DNA from: Melanopsichium pennsylvanicum
Lineage: Eukaryota; Basidiomycota; Ustilaginomycetes; Ustilaginales
Direction of reading: 5' to 3'
DNA length: 64,000 nucleotides
Assembly (NCBI GenBank): GCA_900208305.1
Contig: OAPG01000001.1
Span: 744,001 to 808,000, forward strand
Within the stretch, counting starts at the first letter, position 1. Each line of letters starts with the position of its first letter. The notes beneath the pieces were generated by a model that worked only from the letters and a program-made list of their open reading frames with translations, searched no databases and was not told the origin of the DNA. Shown here piece by piece: positions 51,881 to 61,810 of this stretch. The position numbers and the translations under genes are program-made.

Positions 51881-52529
51881 GTTGATCAAGCCAAGCTCGT
51901 GCTACAAAGCGTATGATAGTGCGACAGTCGATCAAGTGAGGCACTGTGTATATGCTTCAACTGTAATAAGATTCGAAGGGTGAGGTGCAGACTGTGTGAG
52001 GACGATAAGATATGGTAGAGATTGGTGACGGTGGGTGGTAGTTGAAGTGAGGATGAGACAAACGCAGATGGCTTTAATCTAGAAAAGCTAATTATGTAGT
52101 TGTAAATTACTTTTAAAAGTAAATTAAATTTATTGTACATGACAGTATGCTTATGCATATGCGTATGCGTGTGCATGTGCCATTAAATCTTTGAATGTCT
52201 ATACTTGAAAATCTGACATTGGTTATGAATTTTATTAACGCCTGATCAATTTCACCCCCACTTTCGGCTTGGCAAGCAGTTAAGCTTTTCGAGCCGGTTC
52301 ATGTGGGGGTAAAAATTATTAATAGGGAACATTTGAGCAACCGCACCGGCCTTTCTTGACCCCGAATTTGCCGATCCCCGCACCTTCCGATACTGTAAAT
52401 CTACTTACTGTACAGTATAAAGAGTCGTCCTTCCTTGTTTTTCGCTAGATTGACACTATCACCCCCTCTTTCATCACCACTATCGCTTTAGCCTGATTTC
52501 CTCTATCGATAATACTGACTCACGCAAAT
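51881..52529. promoter_or_regulatory. Divergent promoter region, VAMP7-type SNARE / acetoacetyl-CoA synthetase
   Basis: A TATAAAG box lies at 52416-52422, about 110 bases before the synthetase ATG. It overlaps a perfect 12-bp palindrome TACTGTACAGTA (52406-52417), and a further TACTGTA lies at 52391. This is the clearest core-promoter-like element in the window. On the SNARE side no TATA box is obvious. Confidence 0.5.
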
Positions 52530-55034
52530 ATGGTAACCACAACCGCTGCCCCCTCCCAATCCTTAGTTTGGGCCCCAAATTCGGATCAAATCGCCGCGAC
52601 TTCGCTGGACAAGTTTCGCAAGTACGTCAACACCCGTCACTCTCTCAATATCAAAACCTACCATGAGCTCCATGCATTTTCCGTCGACAGGCTGACCGAT
52701 TTCTGGGAAGCTGTATATGACTTTTCCGGTATCCGAGCCACCTCTCGTTTCACTTCGGTCTTGTCCAACCCAAACGCTCTTCCTGGTGACCTGCCAGAGT
52801 GGTTCCCCGGAGCCAGATTTTCGATGGCGCAAAACATCCTTTTCCCGCTACATCCGAGCAACGTGACGTTCTGCAATCCAAACGCTCCGTACCACTGGCC
52901 TCATGCCGCTTCGATCGCTCTCATCGAGGTACCTGAAGGTGGCGGACTGAATGATTCTCCGCAGAATGCGAAAGCGGTCAAGGTGACTTGGGGAGAGCTT
53001 AGACGAAGAGTCGCACTACTCGCAGAAACATTCAGGAGAGTGGGTGTGAAAAAGGGAGATCGACTGGCCCACGTCAGCGCCAATACCACTAACCCCATTG
53101 TGGCAACACTAGCAGCAAACAGTGTCGGTGCTATCTACTCTCTTATAGCAACCGACGCTGGTCCCCAGGCTATCTATGGAAGACTTTCACAGATTCGACC
53201 TAAGCTCCTCTTCACTGATGATGCTGTCATTTACAATGGCAAACAAGTCAACATTTTGAATCGCGTCGCCGAGGTAGCCGAAAAGTTGAAGGCTGACGAC
53301 AAGTTGGATTCGCCACTAACATTCCAAGTCATCATCATGCGCAACGATCGACTCCTCTCTCCTAGTCTGGCTTGGGCTTCTCGAAAGGTCAAAGGTGTAG
53401 AGTTGGCCGAGTTTGTCAAAGCTGCAGGTCTCAGTATGACCGACTCGCCACCGCATATTTTCGAGCAACTGCCTGCCTCTCACCCGGTTCAGATCTTTTT
53501 CTCGTCCGGTACTACGGGAGAGCCCAAATGCATCATCCACTCCCAGAACCTTCTGCTCAACATGAAAAAAGAAGCGTTGCTTGGGATGGATCTAATGCCC
53601 CAAGACATTTTCCTTCAGATTACCAGCTGTGGGTGGATCATGTGGATCTACCATCTAATCGTCCTTAGTGTGGGGTCGAGTGCAGTGCTTTACGATGGGT
53701 CTCCTATGTACCCCAATCCTGCACATGTGATAAAGTTGGTGAGCGAGCTCAAGTGCAGTGGATACGGTGCTAGTCCTCGATTCCTTAGCGAGCTCGAAAA
53801 GTACTGTTCGGAAAACAACTTTTCCATCTCCAAACAGCTCAATTTGGCCGAAAAGTTTCGAACGATGACCTCCACCGGATCACCTCTTTCCCCCAGGAAC
53901 GTGGAATTCTTCTACAAAGCCTTCCCCAAAAGTGCGCACCTTTGCAGCATTTCCGGCGGAACAGATATGGCAGGTAGCCTCGTGGGTCCGTCCAAGATGC
54001 TACCTCTGTACGGTAACTTTATCCAGGCCAAATCGCTAGGGTTTGATATTCAGGTATGGGATGCAGAGACGGGTGAAAGGATCGATGATACGGGTAGACC
54101 GGGAGAATTGATCGTTGCCAAACCATTCCCAACCCAACCTACAGGATTCTTTGGTCCACCAGAACAAAAGGCGGCATTGCACGAAAAGTATATGGATTCC
54201 TACTATACACGTTTCCCGGGCAAAAAGGTCTGGGCTCAGGGTGATTTTATCTATCAAGATCCATCCACCAAAGGTTTGGAGATCTTGGGACGTTCGGATG
54301 GAGTTTTAAATCCCGTAAGTCGGCCCCTGTGCGCGCCCCCAATCCCAATCCCTTCTCATATTTCCACTGTCCATCCTCGTCATTTCTCCTCTCTCAACTC
54401 CTCTCAACTTAAGTACTCGTATGCTAACATTTCACTCTCAATCTTTTGGGATCACTTTGGAATTGTCTGCGTGCTGCAGAGTGGAGTGCGCTTTGGTAGC
54501 GCCGAGATCTATGCCGTGGTTGACAAGTTTGAGTTTGTCGGAGACAGCATCGTCGTAGGTCAACGTAGACCCAAAATTGATGAACACGAACGAGTGTTGC
54601 TCTTTATCAAAATGCGCGATCCTTCGCTCACCCTCAACTCGAACCACATCGCAGAGTTGAACAAAGCGATCAGGAATGCATATTCGTCAAGACACGTACC
54701 AGAACACACGTTCCAGGTTAACGACATTCCAATCACTTTGAATGGTAAAAAAACTGAGTTGGCTGTCAAAGCTGTAGTGAACGGTAATTTCGCGTTCAAG
54801 CCGTCTAGTGTAAGTTTTAAAAAAAATAATGGTGAAGAAAGGGAGAAAGAATACTGATGTTCTTGAAATGGATTTTTTTTCCCGTTTGTGAATGGGGGGG
54901 GGGTTAATGATGTGACGATAAATAAACAGGCGACAGCAAACCCTCAAAGTCTAGACGAGTACAAGCAGTATGCTGATCTCGAATCGGTTCTGGCTTCCCG
55001 AAACAAGCCTAAGAGGAGTGGAGCCAAGCTCTAA
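52530..55034 (+). CDS. Acetoacetyl-CoA synthetase (three exons) ending in a PTS1-like tripeptide
   Basis: Exons 52530-54314, 54480-54809 and 54930-55034, giving 739 residues. Introns: 54315-54479 (GTAAGT ... CTGCAG) and 54810-54929 (GTAAGT ... AACAG, containing a G-run), both phase 0. Joining exons 1 and 2 restores GRSDGVLNP-SGVRFGSAEIY, the conserved adenylation motif. This ANL-superfamily enzyme makes acetoacetyl-CoA from acetoacetate, CoA and ATP, feeding ketone carbon into lipid or sterol synthesis. The phosphate-binding loop SSGTTGEPK is at 325-333, and NGKKTELAVK holds the C-terminal catalytic Lys. Exon 3 ends RSGAKL: a peroxisomal PTS1-type tripeptide after basic residues. Intron 1 is 165 bases with no in-frame stop, so its retention would insert 55 residues. 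Retention of intron 2 gives a different end (EREKEY) without the signal. Confidence 0.92.
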
Positions 55035-58000
55035 GCAGAATCCTTTTCCAACTTAGATCTCTCAAGACGACACTAGTAAAATAAGAAAAAAAAATAGGTA
55101 TAGGAAACGCGGATAGCAATGCAATGAACAGTTCGCAAAGAAAATGATGAGCAAGAACCAAATTTTGTCGCTAGAAATGTTGGCATTGAAGATGAACAAG
55201 TTGGATTTAAAAACGACAGTAGATGTGACAAGAGAATGATGCAGAATGCAAAGCAGATGCCAAGGTAGAAAGCGAGGTTTTTCAATGACGACCAAAGTCT
55301 CTTGTGCAACGTTTTCCTGTGCTAAGGAACTGACTTATATATTCAAAACAGCAGTAGACGCTAAGATACAACGTAGCTAAGTTTGGTGAAAGCCATCCAT
55401 GCATTCAAAGTTCCATCTTCATGTCGGCTATCTCGGTCAAGTGAATCTGTGACAAAAAACATGGATGAGAATCGCAACAGCGGATCGGTTTAGAGTTGAC
55501 GCCAGGTTACGCTTGATTAGCGTCGACAAGTAAAGATGAGAAAAAGCATTGTTTGGCCGAAATGACTAGCGGACTATGAAAGTGAAGAATTGCAAACCCG
55601 GAACAGAAAGTAAATGAAGAGCTCGGCAAGCGTTTGACCGGTATCCGACAAGGCATATGTGCATCTGAGAATGGCTGTGAAATGAGATGGGAGGGTCAGC
55701 AAACGAGCAGAGGATAGCTAAAGCAAAGTCATGGTTTCGGTTTAAAATTAAAGCGTGGTACAGATATAACTCTCGGATCTGAGTTATCGCCCATCAATCC
55801 GAGTGAAGCGCAATTTCAAACGTCGAGACTGTGTCAGTAGTTGCGCATATTCTGCATTGAAGAGCAAGTTAAAAATATGCGGTATCTGTGCGCCAAACTC
55901 GGTTTGATATGGGAAGAAGGGGCTTGGGCGACATGAAGAGGGCTTGGCATCAAGTCTGTCTTTCGAAAACCGATTGCGAAGGGAGGGTAAAACGAATCGG
56001 AGACAACTCTGCCACCGTGAGAGACCAAGAAGGTCTGGACCGAGAACATCAAAGGATGCGACGCAAGCTTTCAGGACAAGCGCGTTATACAAAACGGCAG
56101 TTGTCGATCCCATCCAAATATATGGTCCAGATCGAGAACAATCGCTGGGATTTGCATGCATGAGGACGGTAAGAGGATAAAGCGAATTGTGGTCAAAAAC
56201 CCGATAACGAGCTCCTTCCCGATTCGGCTGTTCACCGCTCTTGGCGAGCAACGTCGACTGCATTGAAAGCGATATGTTTAAAATCTCAGATGAAGGTCTA
56301 ACAGAGATCGAATTAAGGAGAGACGAGGAAGCGTTGCCAAAGCGAACTCCTTTTCCAGCGTCGGATGTGGAGGCAAACATTTCCCTTTGCAGGTAAAACT
56401 AGCCGAGCCTCTTTCACTGACTAGTCACGAGTTAAAGTCAACAATTTAAATTCTCTTATTTGCTCTTTGTATCTCATGACCGAAAAGCTTCAAGCCATTT
56501 GTATTGCGCCATTTCATGACAGCTGTCAACTTCGATGATGGTGGAATTTTGGTCATAACCATCGGATCATGCAGCGATGCTCGCCTCGTCACAATCTTGG
56601 CTGTTGCCATGCCGTATTTGCAACTCGGTGCAAATGTCGCTTGTGACTCTCTATCCTTGGCGGCTCGACCACCGAACTGAGACATTCAGTACCACCAATT
56701 TGGCAGTAGCTTTGCTTGGTGAGCAAAGTTAGCATGCCCATGCATCGTCCTTTCTTATTGTTCTGAGTCTCATCTTCTGCCACCCGCAGGTCTGTCTAGG
56801 CTCCTGTGTTCCAGAAATTTGGTCACAGGACTCGCAGTAGCTCGGAATCCGCGGATAGCCTGTGTTTGTGTTTGTGCTTTGCGCAATAGAAAAAAAAAAT
56901 TGGTACACGGGACCCTGGGACCCATAAGCAACAATTTTATGGTACTGTCAAGTTGCACTGCCTAATTCTCTATTCTCTCCGCCTCTGAAGATGCTTGATT
57001 CCTCCAACTCGCGCTCAGGAGGTTGGAATGAAGAGCTTCGTTGCAATATTTGAGGCATTCACCGCATTGTTTGCGTAAGTTACAGGGTGGTGTCTTCTCG
57101 CGTGCGGTGCGACGCCGAACCCGACCGTTGGCCCATGAGACGACAACCGGCACGAGCAGACAATGTGACGGCGCGATCCATACGCCCGTCCTCCCGACCC
57201 ACACGCTCAGCATAGCCCGTGCCCTTGTTCACATTGTCAGAGGGCTGAGTTGGATGTGATCCACTTCTTGGATGGCTAGCACGATACGATGCTTTTCCAA
57301 TTGATAGAGCGATGTTGGAGGAAAGTGTCTGCTTACAATCATTTCTGTATGGCATTGCAAAGGGGAGGTCGCAATAGCCTTGTGTCTCCTATCTTGCTCC
57401 TTTTCTATCTGTCTCGCTACGGCTCTTACAGTAAATTATGTACCTACTGTAAATCGACATTACGGTACATTATTGTACTCTTGGCGGAAGCATGGCCGAT
57501 CTCGAGGCGCAGATGCTGCGACTGGTACAACAATGACTTTTATTTATTTTAATTTTAATAATTTAATAATTTATATGAATAAATAATGAGGCAACAGCCG
57601 AAAGCAATCGTGTGTCAGAATGTGCGCAACTTGGCGGTGTGTCCCAAATCGCAGCCATTCAGTGTCTATGTAGATTTACTGTTTCTCCTGTCAAGTTGTT
57701 GTGACCACTCAGCACAAGTTTTGCGGAATAAGCTTCTGGGTCATTCCTTATGCCAATCAATCCCCAATTCAAGCCTGCACGCTGTCTTCTCTTTGTGAGG
57801 CTGGCTGATGCGATAGAGGTGATGATGATGTTGGAAAACGGTACCGTCGATGGACGCCACGCCGCATCACAGAGAGAACAGCTAGTCGTCACAAAGCTTT
57901 GCGAAAGGAATACCTCGCTCCCTTGCTGCTTTGCTGGCTTGGCTAACCTTAATTCTTTTCTCTGATATCGCAGTACGAGCCTATTTTGCCCCGCTCTGTG

Positions 58001-58895
58001 CAACGTCCACTGATTCTTTTTCATACATCAATTTCTCACTGCGCCAATCCCTTTCTAACATCTCGCTACCACCATTGCCGTCGATAGGCATCCCCTGCTC
58101 CCGCCGCTTCGAGGTCATTCCTCAATACAAATCGCTTCTACCGCATCAACACAATTGATCGCCAGCATCTACAACCCAAGTCGGCGTACGATCATTTGCA
58201 CATTTTTGCTTCTTTGCAATACCGAACCATTGCACATCGACATATGCTGTGCTTGTGCAATTTTCCACCTCGTTCAACAATTTTCTTTACCTCCTCGTCT
58301 GTAGCTTTCTTTTTTATTTCATCTCATACCATCGCTGTTACTTGAATCTACCGAGAAACGCCCACCACTACGCCTCCTTTCATTACCACCTTTTCCTCGC
58401 CAATAGCAGTCCGTCTCATCCGACACAGCATCGCTTCAGCAGCTCCAGCATCAGGCCAAACGGCCTTCACTTCGCTTCTGTCCGCCTTCTTTCTGGTAAC
58501 CCCTTTGAGCGCGAGCGTCTCCTTCATAACCATATCTATTTGCCGCACCGACCTAGGTCCGAATCTTCATTAATTCAGTCTACAAGAGGAGGATGCTCAG
58601 TCGACTTTTAAAGCGATCAGTCCCCCTCCAGTTCATTCAAGACTAGCTACAGTGGCAGCAAACGACACAGTTCCTAATCTTCGCTCGCTCGAGTCATTCA
58701 AGCCCATCAACACCCCACTTACGCTACACCAGCAGCCCTCCCTTGTCGTTCCCAGCCTCAGTTATTAATCGATTGACGTGACACAGCCTACATGTGCCTG
58801 ACGTAATCATCCGACCCCATCAATTTTCGAGGAAGAACTTCAACGTTCTAAACACGCGTTGAAGGCGGTGAAGCAAACTTGGCCTCTTTCCCAAC
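55035..58895. other. 3.9 kb gene-poor stretch
   Basis: No confident gene. It holds one uncertain minus-strand frame (55784-56380), TACWGTA sites at 57427 and 57445, AT-rich TTTAATTTTAAT sequence near 57540-57585, and a strong splice-acceptor-like site on the + strand near 57942-57973 (CTAAC branch, pyrimidine run, CGCAG) that could end an intron in the leader of the next gene. The last ~900 bases are pyrimidine-rich, fitting a long leader for the gene at 58896. Confidence 0.5.
55784..56380 (-). CDS. Uncertain ORF of 198 residues in a gene-poor region
   Basis: Starts with ATG at 56380 and runs 198 residues without interruption. I recognise no domain, signal peptide or repeat. Long frames are also open on the opposite strand here (55888-56163, 55944-56180), so it may be a chance frame, a lineage-specific gene or a relic of a degraded gene. 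It is listed because it is the longest frame in nearly 4 kb. Confidence 0.22.
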   Translation of the reverse strand: MFASTSDAGKGVRFGNASSSLLNSISVRPSSEILNISLSMQSTLLAKSGEQPNREGARYRVFDHNSLYPLTVLMHANPSDCSRSGPYIWMGSTTAVLYNALVLKACVASFDVLGPDLLGLSRWQSCLRFVLPSLRNRFSKDRLDAKPSSCRPSPFFPYQTEFGAQIPHIFNLLFNAEYAQLLTQSRRLKLRFTRIDGR

Positions 58896-61073
58896 ATGCC
58901 TACTCTTCCAGCAGCAAAGGTCGTCGGTCACGACTTCCTTGGCAACCACATTGGCGAGCTTCTCATCCGTCAACCAGTAAAAAGGGCAGCGCCACCACCC
59001 AGAAATGCAGCTTCCTCCAACGGTAGCACCGTATGCGGTACTGAAAGCGTAACAGCACGTCGCCTATCGGTAGCATATCAAGACGAACCTTCGATGACTT
59101 GTTCACCATCCGACTCTGCCAGTGCTCAATCCGCCACCACAGCGCTCGACTCTTTCTTCAGCGTTGGCGCCATCATCCCGTTGGGTATCTCAGCCGACCC
59201 CACCATCAGTCTCGAGAACACCAGCGAAACGTCTGCATCCGAGCCGAGCTCGATCGACAGTCGATCTGACAGCGCAGATGCAGATTTGCGCCTTCATCTC
59301 GACCAGCTTTCGCTTTCCCGGAAGCGACTGCCCTCGACGAATGCTCCTACGTCACCGAGAGTCAGCTTTGTCACGAGCTTCGGAGCCAAATCTCGCAGGT
59401 CAGGCAGTCGACATGCTCCTTCCGAGGCGGGCTCTTCCAACTACTTTGGCATCAGCAGCAACGGCAGCTCCCAGATGAGCTCGGCTAGCCTATCACCCAT
59501 GGAGCCCTCAGGCAGTATCAGCTGGAATATCCCCTTTCGTGAGCAGAATCAATCGTTCGCCCAAGCGGTCGAGCGCTACACCACGCTCGCCCGCGACCCT
59601 TCGCAGCAGAGTCAGACCTCCGATGTTGCTTCATCGCTACCATCCAAGCCACCAACCCCACGGTTTAGTCTCGAGGAGGATGTCTCCACCCCGACCACCA
59701 ACAGCGGGCAATTCACTCCAAGTGTTAAGAGCCAGTCATTTTCCGGAGCAGCTTCCGCCCAGCCCGCTCGACAGCGTCTGACCAGAGCCGCGACAGAATC
59801 CACACTGGAGCCGATTGCTCAGATGCAGCAATCTTACCATGCTTTGAAGGCGCCTGCTGCGTCGTCTGGATTATCGCACTCCAAGAGCATGGATGCTAGC
59901 ACGTCTGGAGTTCGAACACATCGCAAGAAACCATCGTTGGTACAAAAGGGCGACGACGGCCGTACTTTTTATTTCGTCGATGCTTCGAGTGCGAGTGACC
60001 TCGACGAAGCCCCTGTCCAAGAGCCCAAGGTCGTTCCTATGCTGAAATCGGTGACACCCACTCGATCCGCTTCGAACTCGTCCTCCTTCTACAAGGACGT
60101 GGTTGACGTGCAGTATAACGCTCATCCAAGCGCTAGCAGTGTGCACAGCGGTGCAAGCGCAAGCGGTTTACACAATGACGCCGCAAAGTCGGCTACATCA
60201 AGTGCCACGTCCGCTGCTGCTACATCGCAGACACAACGATGCCAACAAAGCACATCGCAGGCTTTGCAATCGGTCGTTCCCGACCACGATACCCCTCATG
60301 GAACCTTGACGCCTCTCAAGCCTGTTTCTGTTCGAGTTCAGACGGGTTCTCAGCGTCCCGCACGAAAGCTCCGCATCCAGCCCAACGTGCAGTCTCGACC
60401 CAGCCTTTTGGAGAGAACGATGAAAGAGCAGCGAGAATCGAGTCGTCAGGCACGAGCTACCAGTGCAACTGGTCTCGCTGCTGAGACTGCCTCGTCTCCA
60501 GCAGTGACTCCCAGTGCCTCCAAGAAAATCCCCGAGTCTCCTGGTGCTACGGTTGTACATGGCGAGCGCTACAATCCCGTGGCGTATGGATCTGGCCACC
60601 GGACATTCCGCATCGACTCTCCGGTAGGAGGCCATGAGAGTTATGACTTCCCTTTCACCGCTATGCCCTTTGAAGATCGCAACAAAGCAACCGAGCGAGC
60701 CAGCAATCCACCAGCTAGTCACGCACGAACCAGCGACTGGGCTCGGGCACAGAGCCTTCTCGCCAGCTCTCCGCCTGCACATGATGTTTCTCGCTCGTCC
60801 TCGCAAGTTGGATATGTGGGCATGCAGGGCTCGTGTCGTTCGCTTTCTGGCTTTGACTCGTTGGCGGTACCTGCCCCAAGTGCATTGTCGAGGCATCACA
60901 CTGCAAGTCGCAGTTCCGAGTCGACGGAATCTCCGAGCCTCCTGGACACTCGAGAGCTTCTGAGCCCTCCTGAAACTGCCATCTCAACACCCGAGTGCGA
61001 GTCTCCTCCAGAGCATTCGCTCGACAATATCGCCTTGAAATTAGCAAGGCAATCCTCACCTCTAGCATCGTAG
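58896..61073 (+). CDS. Unknown Ser/Thr/Pro/Ala-rich protein
   Basis: 725 residues from the ATG at 58896 (AACATGC). I do not recognise a family. The N-terminus has a short ordered-looking stretch (AAKVVGHDFLGNHIGELLIRQP). The rest is low-complexity with many SP/TP and R-x-x-S sites (KSMDAS, RKKPSL, RAATES), the pattern of a multiply phosphorylated scaffold or regulator. Two more conserved-looking islands are DDGRTFYFVDASSASDL (about 352-368) and YNPVAYGSGHRTFRIDSPVG with DFPFTAMPFEDRN (about 558-595). There is no signal peptide or membrane helix. The unbroken frame and codon regularity support coding. It sits alone between the gene-poor stretch and SAM37. Confidence 0.8.
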   Translation: MPTLPAAKVVGHDFLGNHIGELLIRQPVKRAAPPPRNAASSNGSTVCGTESVTARRLSVAYQDEPSMTCSPSDSASAQSATTALDSFFSVGAIIPLGISADPTISLENTSETSASEPSSIDSRSDSADADLRLHLDQLSLSRKRLPSTNAPTSPRVSFVTSFGAKSRRSGSRHAPSEAGSSNYFGISSNGSSQMSSASLSPMEPSGSISWNIPFREQNQSFAQAVERYTTLARDPSQQSQTSDVASSLPSKPPTPRFSLEEDVSTPTTNSGQFTPSVKSQSFSGAASAQPARQRLTRAATESTLEPIAQMQQSYHALKAPAASSGLSHSKSMDASTSGVRTHRKKPSLVQKGDDGRTFYFVDASSASDLDEAPVQEPKVVPMLKSVTPTRSASNSSSFYKDVVDVQYNAHPSASSVHSGASASGLHNDAAKSATSSATSAAATSQTQRCQQSTSQALQSVVPDHDTPHGTLTPLKPVSVRVQTGSQRPARKLRIQPNVQSRPSLLERTMKEQRESSRQARATSATGLAAETASSPAVTPSASKKIPESPGATVVHGERYNPVAYGSGHRTFRIDSPVGGHESYDFPFTAMPFEDRNKATERASNPPASHARTSDWARAQSLLASSPPAHDVSRSSSQVGYVGMQGSCRSLSGFDSLAVPAPSALSRHHTASRSSESTESPSLLDTRELLSPPETAISTPECESPPEHSLDNIALKLARQSSPLAS

Positions 61074-61810
61074 TCTCGCATTTCTCTCATTTCTTCTTCG
61101 GGACTCTTGTCTGTACTATCTCTCTCTCTCTCTCTCTTTTCTTCTCTATCTGGTTCACGAGTCATGGGAATAGCATACCACAGTATACACGCACACATGT
61201 CCTTCTCTCTCACTCATTTTTTGTTATTGGTCGTCTGGATGTAGGGTCGACTTATTCACGCTGTGTCACTCGGCAATTCATTCTGATTTTGCATTCAGAC
61301 GTACGTCCTGGCTGTTTCACGATGCTTTGACAAGTCCACCGTGCATACATGTCGTGAAAAAGGTATTTTGCTTTCACGCAGGAAGTTGCGTTTTGTGTCA
61401 ACAATCAAACGTCTGATGATGATGATGATGATGAGCGGTAAAAGATCTGATCGGGCTGACGCGGCTACTGTTCCCGATTTCTTTGTTTGACACGCTGAAA
61501 GTTCGCACCGACCACCATTTTGAGAGGAAAACACAATTTTCCGTCTTGAGCTGTGCTTCACTGTAAAGTAAATTTAAATTACTGTAACTTACCACTTTCT
61601 TCCCTGCTCATTCATTCACTCCGGGACTTCCGGGAATAGGTTTGCTCTAAACTCGCCACAATAGCTTCCGAACATCGGACATCGGACAAAGACGTGAGAC
61701 AACTAATGAAAACTGACCTCCAATCCTCTCATTCCTGACCCAAGTTGTCTATCCAGGCATCCTCATCCACAGCCGCATCATCCACAGCCGCATCATCCAC
61801 AGCCGCAATC
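61074..61810. other. Spacer and leader upstream of SAM37
   Basis: About 740 bases with a CT run (61119-61136), a GAT run (61415-61433), one TACTGTA (61580) and a 15-bp direct repeat, CATCATCCACAGCCG-type, three times at about 61763-61806 just before the SAM37 ATG. The repeat is in frame with SAM37 (Ser/Ala/Thr codons) but no ATG precedes it, so it is probably leader. Confidence 0.55.

Noticed and set aside
57659..58024. 121-residue minus-strand frame in the gene-poor stretch
   Set aside because: Overlaps a strong plus-strand acceptor site and other frames; no recognisable content.
61745..61810. Ser/Ala-rich N-terminal extension of Sam37 encoded by the 15-bp repeats
   Set aside because: No ATG in frame before 61811, and the family begins at the LRLHVWG segment just after it.
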